From contig JAPLJV010000012.1 of NCBI GenBank assembly GCA_026388415.1, forward strand, positions 34,150 to 98,149: a stretch of 64,000 bases of DNA, given 5' to 3'. Positions 52,582 through 61,899 of this stretch are shown one piece after another (the stretch's first letter is position 1; each line of letters starts with the position of its first letter). The notes beneath the pieces are model-generated. The model had not been told where the DNA came from and made no database searches. It worked only from the letters and a program-made list of their open reading frames with translations. Source of the DNA: Deltaproteobacteria bacterium (GTDB lineage: Bacteria; Desulfobacterota; Syntrophia; Syntrophales; JACQWR01). A program made the translations under genes and the position numbers.

Positions 52582-53874
52582 ATGAAAGATGTGGTCATAG
52601 TAAGCGGCGCCAGGACGGCGGTCGGTAATTTCGGTGGAGCCCTGAAGGGCGTGAGGGTAGTGGACATGGGCGCCCTGGTTATCAAAGAGGCGATTAAGAG
52701 GGCGGGATTGCGCCCGGCGGTCAATGATTTTATCAAATCCTGCCGCCCCAAAGGTCTGGGCGAGTTTGACATGACTGAAATCAACCGGAAGTTTTACGAT
52801 TACGACGCCTCGCTGACGCCGACTTATTTTGACGAGTGCCTTATGGGCAACGTCATCTCGGCCGGGTTAGGCCAGAATCCCGGCCGACAGGCATGCCTCT
52901 ACGCCGGGTTACCCGAGGAAACCAACGCCATCACCATCAATAAGGTGTGCGCCTCCGGTATGAAGGCCATCACGCTGGCCGCGCAGATTATCAAGGCCGG
53001 CGATGCCGATATCATCGTCGCGGGAGGCATGGAAAATATGTCGAACGCCCCCTATGCCCTGCCCGAGGCGCGCTGGGGATACCGCATGAATATGCCCTTT
53101 GGTCAGATCGTGGATCTGATGGTGAACGATGGCCTCTTTGAAATATTCAATAACTACCACATGGGCTTTACGGCCGAGAATATCGCCGCGAAGTACGGCA
53201 TCACGCGCAAGGAGCAGGATGAAATATCGCTTTTGAGCCATCAGCGGGCCCGGGCCGCCATCAAAAACGGAACGGTCGCCGACGAAATCGTACCGTTCGT
53301 CATCCCCCAGAAAAAAGGCGACCCCACGGTCTTTGCCGTGGATGAGCGGCCAATGGACACGAGCATGGAGAAGATGGGAAAAATTCCCCCGGCCTTTAAA
53401 AAGGACGGTGGCACGGTAACGGCGGGCAACGCCTCCGGCATCAACGACGGCGCGGCCGCAGTAGTAGTCATGAGCGCCGACCGGGCTAAAGAATTGGGCC
53501 TGAAACCCTTGGCCAAAATCAAAGGTTATGCCTCCGGCGGCGTGGACCCCGCCTATATGGGGCTGGGGCCTATTCCGGCCACGCGCAAAGTGCTTGGCAA
53601 GCTGGGCCTGAGCGTAAAGGATATGGATATTGTGGAATTGAACGAAGCCTTCGCCTGTCAGGCGATTGCCTGTATCCGGGAGCTGGAAATAGACATTGAT
53701 AAATGCAACTTGAACGGCAGCGGCATCTCCATCGGCCACCCCGTGGGCGCCTCGGGCGCGAGGATTACCTACAGCCTGGCCATGCAACTGCAGAAGCAGA
53801 ATAAAAATCTTGGTCTGGCTACCCTCTGCATCGGCGGCGGGCAAGGCATGGCCATAGTACTGGAGAGGATGTAA
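52582..53874 (+). CDS. thiolase (acetyl-CoA acyltransferase) with an N-terminal insertion
   Basis: A 430-aa thiolase for the last step of beta-oxidation or for acetoacetyl-CoA formation. The nucleophilic cysteine is in NKVCASGMKA (about 117), the histidine in GHPVGASGA (about 387) and the second cysteine in LCIGGGQG (about 417). Compared with a typical 390-395-aa thiolase there is an extra stretch of about 37 residues between RAGLRPAVN and LMGNVISAG (about 45-90), containing CRPKGLGEFDMTEINRKFYD. The insertion falls before the active-site cysteine. It lies between the adenylate-forming enzyme and the enoyl-CoA hydratase. Confidence 0.92.
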   Translation: MKDVVIVSGARTAVGNFGGALKGVRVVDMGALVIKEAIKRAGLRPAVNDFIKSCRPKGLGEFDMTEINRKFYDYDASLTPTYFDECLMGNVISAGLGQNPGRQACLYAGLPEETNAITINKVCASGMKAITLAAQIIKAGDADIIVAGGMENMSNAPYALPEARWGYRMNMPFGQIVDLMVNDGLFEIFNNYHMGFTAENIAAKYGITRKEQDEISLLSHQRARAAIKNGTVADEIVPFVIPQKKGDPTVFAVDERPMDTSMEKMGKIPPAFKKDGGTVTAGNASGINDGAAAVVVMSADRAKELGLKPLAKIKGYASGGVDPAYMGLGPIPATRKVLGKLGLSVKDMDIVELNEAFACQAIACIRELEIDIDKCNLNGSGISIGHPVGASGARITYSLAMQLQKQNKNLGLATLCIGGGQGMAIVLERM

Positions 53875-53884
53875 CTAAAAAGTT

Positions 53885-54009
53885 CCCTCCCCCTTGCTTA
53901 AAGCACCCACTTTTGGCGACGGGGGAGGGTTAGGGTGGGGGTGTAAAGCCATATAATCCCAATTTGTTATCCCCCCCCTCCCCTTAATCCCCTCCCGCCA
54001 GGGGAGGGG
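53885..54009. repeat. two G/C-run palindromes in the thiolase-crotonase gap
   Basis: CCCTCCCCC (53885-53893) pairs with GGGGGAGGG (53921-53929), and CCCCTCCC (53989-53996) with GGGAGGGG (54002-54009). They resemble dispersed palindromic repeats common in deltaproteobacterial genomes. They may weaken transcription between the genes. Confidence 0.6.
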
Positions 54010-54059
54010 AACATTAATTTTCCAAGGATTCGATAATTTTTCATCTGAAAGGAGAACAA

Positions 54060-54842
54060 ATGTCATACGATAATTTACTATTGACCGTAGAAGAGAGTAT
54101 CGCCACCATCACCTTCAACAGACCCAAGGCCATGAATGCCATGAATTCGGATACCATGCTGGAACTGCGGGACGCTGTTACGGCCTGCAAAAATGATGCT
54201 GCCGTCAAGGTCCTGATCTTGACCGGGGCAGGTGAAAAAGCCTTTGTAGCCGGCGCCGATATTTCGCAAATGCAGAATTTGCGGCCCGCTGAGGCCCTGG
54301 CCTTCATGGAACTGGGCAATGAAACCCTGCGCCTGATCGAGACCATGCCCAAACCAGCCATCGCGGCGGTCAACGGCTTTGCCCTGGGCGGCGGCTGCGA
54401 AATTGCCATGGCCTGCGACATCCGCATTGCCTCGGAAAACGCCCTGTTCGGACAGCCGGAAGTATCTATCGGCCTTATCCCCGGTTGGGGCGGCACACAG
54501 CGCCTGCCCCGTCTGATCGGCATGGGCCGGGCCAAGGAAATGATCATGAGCGCAGCGCCGATAGACGCCAAGCGAGCCTATGAGATCGGACTAGTAAACA
54601 AGGTAGTGCCCCTCGATCAGCTCCTGGCGGAAGCCAGAAAATTTGCCTTGAAGCTGACGACTCTGCCCGGTTTCTCCCTCAAGATGATCAAGCACGCGGT
54701 CAATTTCGGTTATGACCTGGCCCTGGATAACGCCATCCGGCTGGAGGTGGAATGCTGCGCCCAGTGCTTCAGCACCGATGATCAGAAGGAAGGGATGAAG
54801 GCCTTCCTGGAAAAGAGAAAACCAGTTTATACGGGACGTTAG
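54060..54842 (+). CDS. enoyl-CoA hydratase (crotonase)
   Basis: A 260-aa crotonase hydrating trans-2-enoyl-CoA to 3-hydroxyacyl-CoA. The oxyanion hole is formed by KAFVAGADISQM (about 61-72) and FALGGGCEIAMA. Both catalytic glutamates are present, in GGGCEIAM (about 115) and GQPEVSIGL (about 135), as in true hydratases. AAGGAG lies 8 nt before the ATG. It is probably part of the same pathway as the upstream thiolase, although palindromes separate them. Confidence 0.94.
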   Translation: MSYDNLLLTVEESIATITFNRPKAMNAMNSDTMLELRDAVTACKNDAAVKVLILTGAGEKAFVAGADISQMQNLRPAEALAFMELGNETLRLIETMPKPAIAAVNGFALGGGCEIAMACDIRIASENALFGQPEVSIGLIPGWGGTQRLPRLIGMGRAKEMIMSAAPIDAKRAYEIGLVNKVVPLDQLLAEARKFALKLTTLPGFSLKMIKHAVNFGYDLALDNAIRLEVECCAQCFSTDDQKEGMKAFLEKRKPVYTGR

Positions 54843-54855
54843 GGCAACAATGATT

Positions 54856-54883
54856 GTAGGGGCGATGCATGCGTCGCCCCTAC
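54856..54883. repeat. perfect inverted repeat before apgM
   Basis: GTAGGGGCGA (54856-54865) and TCGCCCCTAC (54874-54883) form a 10-bp stem with an 8-nt loop. It ends just before the apgM ribosome-binding site and resembles a dispersed repeat family. It could act as a weak terminator or translation control element. Confidence 0.7.
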
Positions 54884-54895
54884 GGGAGGAAACTT

Positions 54896-56116
54896 ATGCC
54901 GCAAGAACTTATAGATTCGCTGGTCGTAAAAAACGACACCAAAATCGTCTTTCTCATCATGGATGGTCTCGGCGGCCTGCCCATGCCCGGCCGGGACCAG
55001 ACGGAACTGGAGGCGGCCCGTACGCCTAATATGGACACACTGGCCAGGAAGTCCATTTGCGGCCTTCTCGATCCCGTGGGATACGGGATCACACCGGGCA
55101 GCGGCCCGGCCCATTTCGCCCTGTTCGGCTACGACCCCGTCACGACTAATGTGGGGCGCGGCCTGCTTTCGGCCACGGGCGTTGATTTCCCCATGACTCC
55201 GCGAGATATTTTCATGCGCGTCAACTTTGCCACCATTGATAAAAAAGGGCTGCTCCTGGACCGGCGCGCCGGTCGCATCGCCACGGAAGAAAGTGAGCGC
55301 CTGTGCCGGAAGCTTCAGGAACGAATCCGCTTGTCTTCCCCGGAAGCAGCAGGGGTAGAGGTCTTCTTCCGCACGGAAAAGGAATACCGGGGCATAATCG
55401 CCCTCCGGGGTGATAATCTCCGGGAGGAAATCGCCGAGACGGACCCGCAGCAAACCGGTGTAGCGTCTCATCCCCCTCTCGCCCTGATACCGGAGGCCGC
55501 CAAAACATCGGTCATCCTGACGGAATTGATCGCAAAGGTAAAGGAAGTCCTGGCCGATGAACCAAAGGCCAACATGATCCTGCTGCGCGGTTATGGGAAG
55601 TACCAGCAATTCCCGAGTATCGGCAGCCGGTTCGGCATCAACCCCCTGGCCATCGCCAATTATCCCATGTACCGCGGCATTGCGCGTCTACTGGGAATGG
55701 AAGTTAATCCGCTGACTTATACCATTGCCGAAGAATTTGCGGCGCTGGAGCAGAATTTCCAGCAGTTCGACTTCTTTTTCATGCACATCAAGCCCACCGA
55801 TTCCAATGGCGAAGACGGCAATTTCGACGGGAAGGTGAAGGTTATTGAAGAGGTGGATGCGCTGCTGCCGCGCCTGACAGCCCTCAAACCCGACGTCCTC
55901 GTGGTGACGGGCGACCACTCCACGCCGGCGGCTCTGAAATCCCACAGCTGGCACCCCGTGCCGGCGATCCTGGCCTCTCCGACCTGCCGGCCGGACCGGG
56001 TAGAGCGTTTCGGCGAGCGGGACTGCATCCAGGGAGGCCTGGGCCGGATGCCGATGATGCATCTCATGTCGCTGGCCCTGGCCCACGCCCAGCGGCTGAC
56101 CAAATTTGGAGCGTAA
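54896..56116 (+). CDS. apgM: 2,3-bisphosphoglycerate-independent phosphoglycerate mutase, archaeal type
   Basis: A 406-aa alkaline-phosphatase-superfamily enzyme interconverting 3- and 2-phosphoglycerate. The first metal aspartate is in FLIMDGLGG (about 24), the phosphorylated serine lies in TPGSGPAHFALFGYDP (about 66), and the metal site VTGDHSTP with SHSWHPVP (about 341-360). ATG at 54896 is chosen for GGGAGGA just upstream; an earlier frame opening runs through the inverted repeat and is rejected. A role in beta-oxidation is not obvious, so it may simply share the transcript. Confidence 0.92.
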   Translation: MPQELIDSLVVKNDTKIVFLIMDGLGGLPMPGRDQTELEAARTPNMDTLARKSICGLLDPVGYGITPGSGPAHFALFGYDPVTTNVGRGLLSATGVDFPMTPRDIFMRVNFATIDKKGLLLDRRAGRIATEESERLCRKLQERIRLSSPEAAGVEVFFRTEKEYRGIIALRGDNLREEIAETDPQQTGVASHPPLALIPEAAKTSVILTELIAKVKEVLADEPKANMILLRGYGKYQQFPSIGSRFGINPLAIANYPMYRGIARLLGMEVNPLTYTIAEEFAALEQNFQQFDFFFMHIKPTDSNGEDGNFDGKVKVIEEVDALLPRLTALKPDVLVVTGDHSTPAALKSHSWHPVPAILASPTCRPDRVERFGERDCIQGGLGRMPMMHLMSLALAHAQRLTKFGA

Positions 56117-56139
56117 CCAACGCCGCTGACGAAGTCGTA

Positions 56140-56260
56140 AGAAGGTCGCAGGCAAGGCGCACGAGCCCTGAGGAATGAGGCGTACTTTTGTACGCTGCAA
56201 TGACGAAGGGTGAAGCGCAACGCAGCATCCGGCCTTCTTAGTAAGTTAGAAATTATCCCG
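56140..56260. repeat. intergenic palindromic repeat region between apgM and fadD
   Basis: The region contains GCGTAC-TTTT-GTACGC (56180-56195), a perfect hairpin framed by GGAATGAGG and CAATGACGAAGGG words. TTAGTAAGTTAGAAATTAT follows at 56238-56256 and is found again at 63804-63822. Both genes end here, so it may work as a bidirectional terminator. Confidence 0.6.
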
Positions 56261-56270
56261 TTTATCGGGG

Positions 56271-57968
56271 CTACGACTTCGTCCTTCTTTCGAGCTCCTC
56301 CGCCCGTAACTGCTTGCGCAAGACTTTGCCCACGTTGGTCTTGGGCAATTCCGTCCGGAACTCTATCTCTGTCGGCAGCTTGTATTTCGCCAGTTGGGTC
56401 TTGCAGAAATCCAGCAGTTCCTCTTTGGTGGCCGTCATGCCTTCCTTCAGCACCACAAAGACCTTGATGTTTTCGCCCCGTTTCCGGTCGGGGATACCGA
56501 TTGTGCAGGCCTCCTGAACCCGGGGATGGCGGTAGAAGACCTCGTCAATATCGCGCGGATAGACATTGAAACCGCCCGTGATGATCATGTCTTTTTTGCG
56601 GTCCACTATATAATAATAGCCGTCTTCATCCACCGTGGCAATATCGCCCGTATAGCACCAGCCGTCGCGCAGGGCATTGGCCGTCTCCTCGGGCATGCCC
56701 CGGTAACCCCTCATCACCTGCGGCCCCTTGACGATAAGTTCGCCCGGCTCGCCGCGGGGCACATCAATAAGACCCGTTTCGAGATCCACGATGCGGCTGA
56801 GGGTGTCGGAGATAGGCACCCCGACGCTGCCCACCTTCCGGGCGCCGCCGGCAAAGGGATTGACATGGGTTGCAGGGGAAGTTTCCGTCATGCCAAAGCC
56901 CTCGACGATAACCGCGCCCGTAATCTTTTCAAAGGACTCTATCACCTCCACAGGCAAGGGAGCACTGCCGGAAAAGGCCCCCCGGATGCAGCTCATATCT
57001 GTCTTCTTGAGGCCGCGATGATGCAATATCCCGATATACATGGTCGGCACTAAAGGCACAAAGGTCGGGCGGAATTTGCGGATGGCCTCCAAAAGCGGTC
57101 CCGGCTGCGGCTTGGGGACTAATACCTGTGACCAGCCCATAAAAATAGCAAAATTCATGGCGATAGACATGCCGAAGACGTGGAAATAGGGCAGCGCCGC
57201 CAGCATGACCTCCTCCCCTTTTTTAAACTTGGGAAACCAGGCGGCACATTGCTGCGCCTGACAACTGAGATTGCGATGGGTAAGCTCCACCCCTTTCGTG
57301 ACGCCCGTTGTGCCTCCCGTAAACTGATAAACGGCCACATCGTCGAGGCCGATATCCGCCGTCGGCGGCACGGGTTCATGGCGTTCGAGGCAATCCTTCC
57401 AGCGGTACACATCGGGGGCATCTTTGACATCGGCGGCTAATTTTCTGCTTTTAGCCACGAGCGGGAAAAGAATATTTTTCGGAAAAGGCAGATAATCACC
57501 GATGGAGGTGACAATAATCTTTTTGATCGCCGTCCGGGGCCGCAGGTCAATCATGCGGTTAGCCAGTAGATCAAGAGTTATGAGGACTTGGGCGCCGGAA
57601 TCATTAAATTGGCGTTCCAGTTCATAGTCGGTGTAGAGGGGGTTGTTCATAACCACAATACCCCCGACTTTGAGAATGCCATAATAGGCGGCCACACAGG
57701 GAATCAGGTTGGGGAGCAGGACCGCCACGGCATCGCCTTTCTTGATGCCGAAAGCAACCAGGCAGGCGGCCAGGCTATTGGCCATGTCCCGCAATTGACG
57801 GAAGGTGATCCGGTACCCCTCGAAAATGAGCGCGGTTTTATCGGAAAACTGGTCCGCCGTCCGGTCCAGAATGTGGGGCAAGCAGATGTCTTCGTAAGCG
57901 ATGTGCTCTGGGACACCCTCCTCATAGGATTTTAACCATGGTTTATCCTGGACGTTGATGGACGACAT
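56271..57968 (-). CDS. fadD: long-chain fatty acid-CoA ligase
   Basis: A 565-aa acyl-CoA synthetase activating fatty acids with ATP and CoA. Unlike the enzyme at 51066 it is complete: A3 loop YQFTGGTTGVTKGVELTH (about 213-230, lysine present), A5 VEGFGMTETSPATHVN, A7/A8 WCYTGDIATVDEDGYYYIVDRKKDMIITGG, and the terminal A10 PKTNVGKVLRKQL with its catalytic lysine. It is the last gene of the minus-strand fatty acid set, separated from fadL by repeats. Confidence 0.94.
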   Translation of the reverse strand: MSSINVQDKPWLKSYEEGVPEHIAYEDICLPHILDRTADQFSDKTALIFEGYRITFRQLRDMANSLAACLVAFGIKKGDAVAVLLPNLIPCVAAYYGILKVGGIVVMNNPLYTDYELERQFNDSGAQVLITLDLLANRMIDLRPRTAIKKIIVTSIGDYLPFPKNILFPLVAKSRKLAADVKDAPDVYRWKDCLERHEPVPPTADIGLDDVAVYQFTGGTTGVTKGVELTHRNLSCQAQQCAAWFPKFKKGEEVMLAALPYFHVFGMSIAMNFAIFMGWSQVLVPKPQPGPLLEAIRKFRPTFVPLVPTMYIGILHHRGLKKTDMSCIRGAFSGSAPLPVEVIESFEKITGAVIVEGFGMTETSPATHVNPFAGGARKVGSVGVPISDTLSRIVDLETGLIDVPRGEPGELIVKGPQVMRGYRGMPEETANALRDGWCYTGDIATVDEDGYYYIVDRKKDMIITGGFNVYPRDIDEVFYRHPRVQEACTIGIPDRKRGENIKVFVVLKEGMTATKEELLDFCKTQLAKYKLPTEIEFRTELPKTNVGKVLRKQLRAEELERRTKS

Positions 57969-57997
57969 AGTTTTCCCCCTTTATTATTGAAAATCTC

Positions 57998-58075
57998 CCC
58001 CCCCCCCCCTCCTTGCCAAAGAGGGGAATAAACAAACTACATCCCCCTTTAGCAAAGGGGGACTGAGGGGGATTG
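57998..58075. repeat. G/C-run palindromes upstream of fadD
   Basis: CCCCCTTT (58043-58050) pairs with AAAGGGGG (58054-58061), next to a C-run at about 58000. The same CCCCCTTT-loop-AAAGGGGG design recurs at 61851-61871, so the two are copies of one dispersed family. Confidence 0.65.
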
Positions 58076-58081
58076 GATAGG

Positions 58082-58246
58082 CTGAGACTGCTTTGCACAA
58101 CTCCCTTATACGTCATTCCGGTGGAAACCGGAATCCAGGAAGCGCTTGATAATACTGGATACCGGCCTTTCCCCGTCAAGCGAGGACTGAAAAGAGCGCC
58201 GGTATGACATAATTGCTGGTTTTATGTAGTTGTGCAAATGTCTCAG
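58082..58246. mobile_element. MITE-like palindromic element, 165 bp
   Basis: Terminal inverted repeats: CTGAGAC plus TTTGCACAACT at 58082-58102, and AGTTGTGCAAA plus GTCTCAG at 58228-58246, with a 2-nt length difference between the two words. Inside are ATTCCGGT/ACCGGAAT (58115-58134) and further nested pairings (TACCGGC with GCCGGTA). No ORF is encoded. The form suits a non-autonomous element, or a large REP unit; no target duplication was identified. Confidence 0.55.
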
Positions 58247-58274
58247 GCTTTCCGGCGTTAGACGAATAACAGGT

Positions 58275-58306
58275 GGGGGCATAACCTGCCGACGGGTTAT
58301 GCCCCC
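58275..58306 (-). terminator. hairpin terminator after fadL
   Basis: GGGGGCATAACC (58275-58286) pairs perfectly with GGTTATGCCCCC (58295-58306). It starts 9 bp past the fadL stop. The following T-run is weak, so termination may be partial. Confidence 0.7.
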
Positions 58307-58314
58307 GGAGTCTA

Positions 58315-59595
58315 TCAGAAACTCATAGAACACTGGGCGCCCAGGATGAGCGCATTATTATTGCTGTAGTCGCCCTTGACAAGCCCAGCGGAGGAATTGT
58401 TGATATCGGTGGCCTTCATGAAGAGGTATTCCACGCCGAGATCCAGGGCCGAATTCTTGGTCGGTTTGTATTGCACTCCCGTGGCCACCGCTATCCGGTC
58501 GCTGTCGGGCAACGATACCATGCGGTGCTCGGCATCGGGAACCGGCGTCTGGTCAAAGGCCAGGCCAAATCTGAACTTCCAGTCCTCGCTTGCCTTGTAG
58601 TTCGCCCCAAAAGCGGCGCGCCAGCTGTCCTTGAACTGGGTATCGAGCTTCTTAACGGTAGCTCCGATTGTGACATTATAGATGTTAACTGCTTCCACGC
58701 TGCTCCAGCGGGTCCATGAAATATCACCCAGCAGCTCCCAGCGGCTGCCCAATCCTTGCGTAAAGCTCACAATCGCAGTATCGGGCAGTTCTATGTCACC
58801 CGTTGCAGGAGCATTTGCAGCAGTATTTGACCCAGGAGGCAACGGCGGCGTCGGTAGCGGACTGGAAGTAGACAAAGTCCCTTTCAGGGTGTGCTTAACC
58901 GACGACCGATAGGATACCCCGAGCCGCGTGGCAGGCGCAAGCTGCAACAACACACCCGCGTTCCAGCCCCAGGCGTAGTCGTCCGCCTTGAGCGTCCCCT
59001 GTATCCCGGATATCGTTTGAGATATATACTCCGCTTTCATATTCTGCAGGTTCGCACCGACGCCGATCGATATCATGTCGTTGACGCGATAGGCCAGCGA
59101 GGGGTTCACGTTTAACGTCTCGACGGAAAACTTGATGGACTGGTAACGGCCCCAAAAGCTGCTCTCGTATTCCGTTGCCAGACCGAAGGGCGCACTGATG
59201 CCGAGACCGACGTACAGGTCTTTGGTCAGCACCGAGGAAAGAAAGGCGTTGGGTATTAAATTCCAGCCGCCACCATCGCCGCCATCAGTACCGGTATTAG
59301 GCCCATAAACAGCCGCAGGAACTGGAATGGTGCTTCCCGTGTTACTGAACTTGATACTCGGCTTCACCGCAGTTAGACCGAGGGAAATCTCCTGGGCCTG
59401 GAGCTTGGTCATGCCGGCGGGATTGAAGAAAATGGTGCTGGCGTTCTCGGCTACCGCTGCCGAACCGGCGTAGGCATTGCCGATCCCGCTGGCATTCTGT
59501 TCAAACAGTTGGAACCCCGCTGCCCAGACGTTGCCGGAACACAGGAGCGCGGCCAAAAACGCTACGGCACAAATAAACGATCTTTTACCCCTCAT
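58315..59595 (-). CDS. fadL: FadL/OmpP1/TodX-family outer membrane transporter
   Basis: A 426-aa outer-membrane beta-barrel for uptake of long-chain fatty acids or other hydrophobic compounds. A signal peptide (about 1-25, ending WAAGFQLF) precedes the FadL hatch motif: EQNASGIGNAYAGSAAVAEN and STIFFNPAGMTKL. The C-terminus ends in an aromatic (CSMSF), as needed for barrel insertion. ATG at 59595 is chosen for AAGGGGGG 8 nt upstream; an earlier in-frame start would put 13 polar residues before the signal peptide. It lies 31 nt after the Fe-S oxidoreductase gene. Confidence 0.94.
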   Translation of the reverse strand: MRGKRSFICAVAFLAALLCSGNVWAAGFQLFEQNASGIGNAYAGSAAVAENASTIFFNPAGMTKLQAQEISLGLTAVKPSIKFSNTGSTIPVPAAVYGPNTGTDGGDGGGWNLIPNAFLSSVLTKDLYVGLGISAPFGLATEYESSFWGRYQSIKFSVETLNVNPSLAYRVNDMISIGVGANLQNMKAEYISQTISGIQGTLKADDYAWGWNAGVLLQLAPATRLGVSYRSSVKHTLKGTLSTSSPLPTPPLPPGSNTAANAPATGDIELPDTAIVSFTQGLGSRWELLGDISWTRWSSVEAVNIYNVTIGATVKKLDTQFKDSWRAAFGANYKASEDWKFRFGLAFDQTPVPDAEHRMVSLPDSDRIAVATGVQYKPTKNSALDLGVEYLFMKATDINNSSAGLVKGDYSNNNALILGAQCSMSF

Positions 59596-59626
59596 TTGTT
59601 TACCCCCCCTTAAAATTAGTTGTATT

Positions 59627-61738
59627 TTATTCAACTCCCATAGATTTCCAGACTATCTCCGCAATGTCCAGGGCCGCCATGCTTTCTTCTTTCTGCCGGT
59701 CCTTGATGCCGTCCGATACCATGGTCAGGCAGAAGGGACAGGCCACCGCCACCGTCCCGGCCTGCACGGCAATCGCCTGATCGGTCCTCATATCGTTGAT
59801 CCGCTCGCCCTGGTCCTCTTCCATCCACATGCGGCCACCGCCGGCCCCACAGCAGAATGCCTTATCCCGGTTCCGCTCCATTTCCACGAACTCCATCCCG
59901 GGCACCGCCTGCAGAATGGTCCGCGGCGCGTCATATACACCATTATACCTGCCCAGGAAACAGGAATCATGATAGGTAAACCGTCCCGCCACGGGTTTTT
60001 TCAGGCTGATCTTGCCTTGTTTGAGCAAGTCGGCAATGATCTCCGTATGATGGTAAACCTCGAAATTACCGCCGAAATGCGGATAATCTTTCTTTAAAGC
60101 GTTGTAGCCGTGGGGACAAATGGTAATGATCTTCTTGACCCCATAGCCGTTCATGGTTTCGATATTGGCCTGTGCCATGGCCTGATAGAGGTATTCGTTA
60201 CCGCCCCGCAGGGCCGAATCGCCGCAGCAGCCTTCCTCGTTGCCCAAAATGCCGAAGCTGATCCCCGCCGTCTGGAGGATCCGGGCCAAAGCCACCGTCA
60301 CCTTCTTCCCGCGTTCATCAAAGGAACCTGAACAGCCGACATAGAAGAGGTATTCCGCGCCCTGGTCTTCGGCCAGCGTTTTTATTCCCAGTTCTTTCGC
60401 CCAGTCGCCGCGCTGATGGGCGCCAATCCCCCAGGGATTGGAGTTATTTTCCATGTTCCGGTAGGTCAGTTGCAGCTCGGGGGCGAAATCGGCCTCCGTC
60501 AGCACCTTGTACTGCCTCATACCGATAATCTTGGGCACATGCTCGATCAAGGCCGGGCAATGCTCCATGCAGTACATACAGTTGGTGCAGGCCCATAACT
60601 CGTGGAGATCAATCACTTCTCCGGGCAGCACCTTGTCTTCACCAACCGGGCCGGCAGCCTCTTCCGGAGCCGCGTCGCCGCCCTCCACCTTTTTATCGGC
60701 GGCGGCCTTTTGAGCCGCCACCGCTGCCGTCGCCTTGGAGAGCCAGTAGGTCTTCAGATCCTGGATAAATTTCTTGGGGGAAAGGGGCTTCCCGGAAAGA
60801 TAGGCCGGACAACCGTCCTGACACCGTCCGCAGCGCGTACAGGCGTCGGTGTCAAATATCTGTTTCCACGACAACTCTTCCAGTTTGCCTACGCCGAAGG
60901 ATTCGGCCGTCTCAAAGTCGCGAATCGGCTCCAGATAGCCCACCGGCTTCAGGGAGGAAAAGAACAGATTGGCCGGCGTGGTAACGATGTGGAGCAGGCG
61001 GGAATAGGGAATGTAGGCGATGAAGCCGAGGGACAGGAAGGTATGGGTCCACCAGGTAATCTTGTGCAGCAGTTTGGCCGTTTCCGGGTTCAATCCGCAA
61101 AAGGCCCCCGCCAGTGTCCAGCCACCAAAGGACCAGATCTCCCAGGGCTGCCGGTTGACGTGGATCCGCAGCGCTTCGATGAAAAAGCCCGTAATGATGA
61201 TCGCCCCGATGAGCAAAAGGACGATTACATCGTCGGGCGTATTGTCCGGTTTTCCTTTATATCCGAGACCTTCGGGCTTGGTGACGTACCTCCGGAACAG
61301 CGCCATAGCTATCCCCAGCAAGACAGCCAGACCGAAAATCTCCATGAGCAGGGAAAAAACCAGATAAACCTTCCCCGTCAGAAAGGCAACGCCGAGAGGT
61401 TCGGCAACATGGAACTCCACCGCGTCAAAAAAAGCCCCGAAGATCAGGACGAAAAACCCGAAAAAGATCAGGCCGTGCATGATGCCGGGGTAGATTTCAC
61501 GGAAGGTCCTGATCTGGAACAAACCGTCCACCAGGAGGCGCTTAAGCCGTTCCTGAATGTTGTCTAATCTGATCTCCGGCTTGCCAATGGCCTTCCACAT
61601 CTGCCACCTTCTGTAAACACCATAGGCGCAGATGGCCAGAGCCACGGCAGCCAAAACAAAGAGAATCCCCTCAAAATGCTCGGCATTCCAGAAGACTTCC
61701 CGGCCTTCATTTCCCACGTAAAACTTTGCCTTTTCCAT
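59627..61738 (-). CDS. membrane Fe-S oxidoreductase, Etf:menaquinone oxidoreductase type
   Basis: A 703-aa protein proposed to pass electrons from reduced EtfAB to the quinone pool. The N-terminal 280 residues form about six membrane helices with NarI/cytochrome b-like histidines. Two [4Fe-4S] motifs follow, [13 protein letters not shown] (about 296) and [13 protein letters not shown] (about 381). Two CCG domains come last, with [13 protein letters not shown] and [12 protein letters not shown], as in heterodisulfide reductase HdrD/GlpC relatives. Position directly after etfBA strongly supports the Etf link (known in syntrophic fatty-acid oxidisers and Geobacter). It has an unusual low-complexity Ala/Lys/Glu-rich linker at about 340-370. 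Confidence 0.9.
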   Translation of the reverse strand: MEKAKFYVGNEGREVFWNAEHFEGILFVLAAVALAICAYGVYRRWQMWKAIGKPEIRLDNIQERLKRLLVDGLFQIRTFREIYPGIMHGLIFFGFFVLIFGAFFDAVEFHVAEPLGVAFLTGKVYLVFSLLMEIFGLAVLLGIAMALFRRYVTKPEGLGYKGKPDNTPDDVIVLLLIGAIIITGFFIEALRIHVNRQPWEIWSFGGWTLAGAFCGLNPETAKLLHKITWWTHTFLSLGFIAYIPYSRLLHIVTTPANLFFSSLKPVGYLEPIRDFETAESFGVGKLEELSWKQIFDTDACTRCGRCQDGCPAYLSGKPLSPKKFIQDLKTYWLSKATAAVAAQKAAADKKVEGGDAAPEEAAGPVGEDKVLPGEVIDLHELWACTNCMYCMEHCPALIEHVPKIIGMRQYKVLTEADFAPELQLTYRNMENNSNPWGIGAHQRGDWAKELGIKTLAEDQGAEYLFYVGCSGSFDERGKKVTVALARILQTAGISFGILGNEEGCCGDSALRGGNEYLYQAMAQANIETMNGYGVKKIITICPHGYNALKKDYPHFGGNFEVYHHTEIIADLLKQGKISLKKPVAGRFTYHDSCFLGRYNGVYDAPRTILQAVPGMEFVEMERNRDKAFCCGAGGGRMWMEEDQGERINDMRTDQAIAVQAGTVAVACPFCLTMVSDGIKDRQKEESMAALDIAEIVWKSMGVE

Positions 61739-61775
61739 TTTTTATTCTCCTGTCACTTTTCCCCTTCCCCGTCAG

Positions 61776-61875
61776 AAAAACAAACACCCTATATTAAGGG
61801 GGATACAGGGGGATTTAACTCTTATGAATGCTACCGCAAATCCCCCCTACCCCCCCTTTTACAAAGGGGGGGACC
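61776..61875. repeat. G/C-run palindromes between etfA and the Fe-S oxidoreductase gene
   Basis: CCCCCCTTT (61851-61859) pairs with AAAGGGGGG (61863-61871), preceded by GGGGGAT words facing AAATCCCCCC. It is a second copy of the family seen at 57998-58075. Confidence 0.65.
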
Positions 61876-61899
61876 ATTTGCCTGCAAACCCGACGTTAC

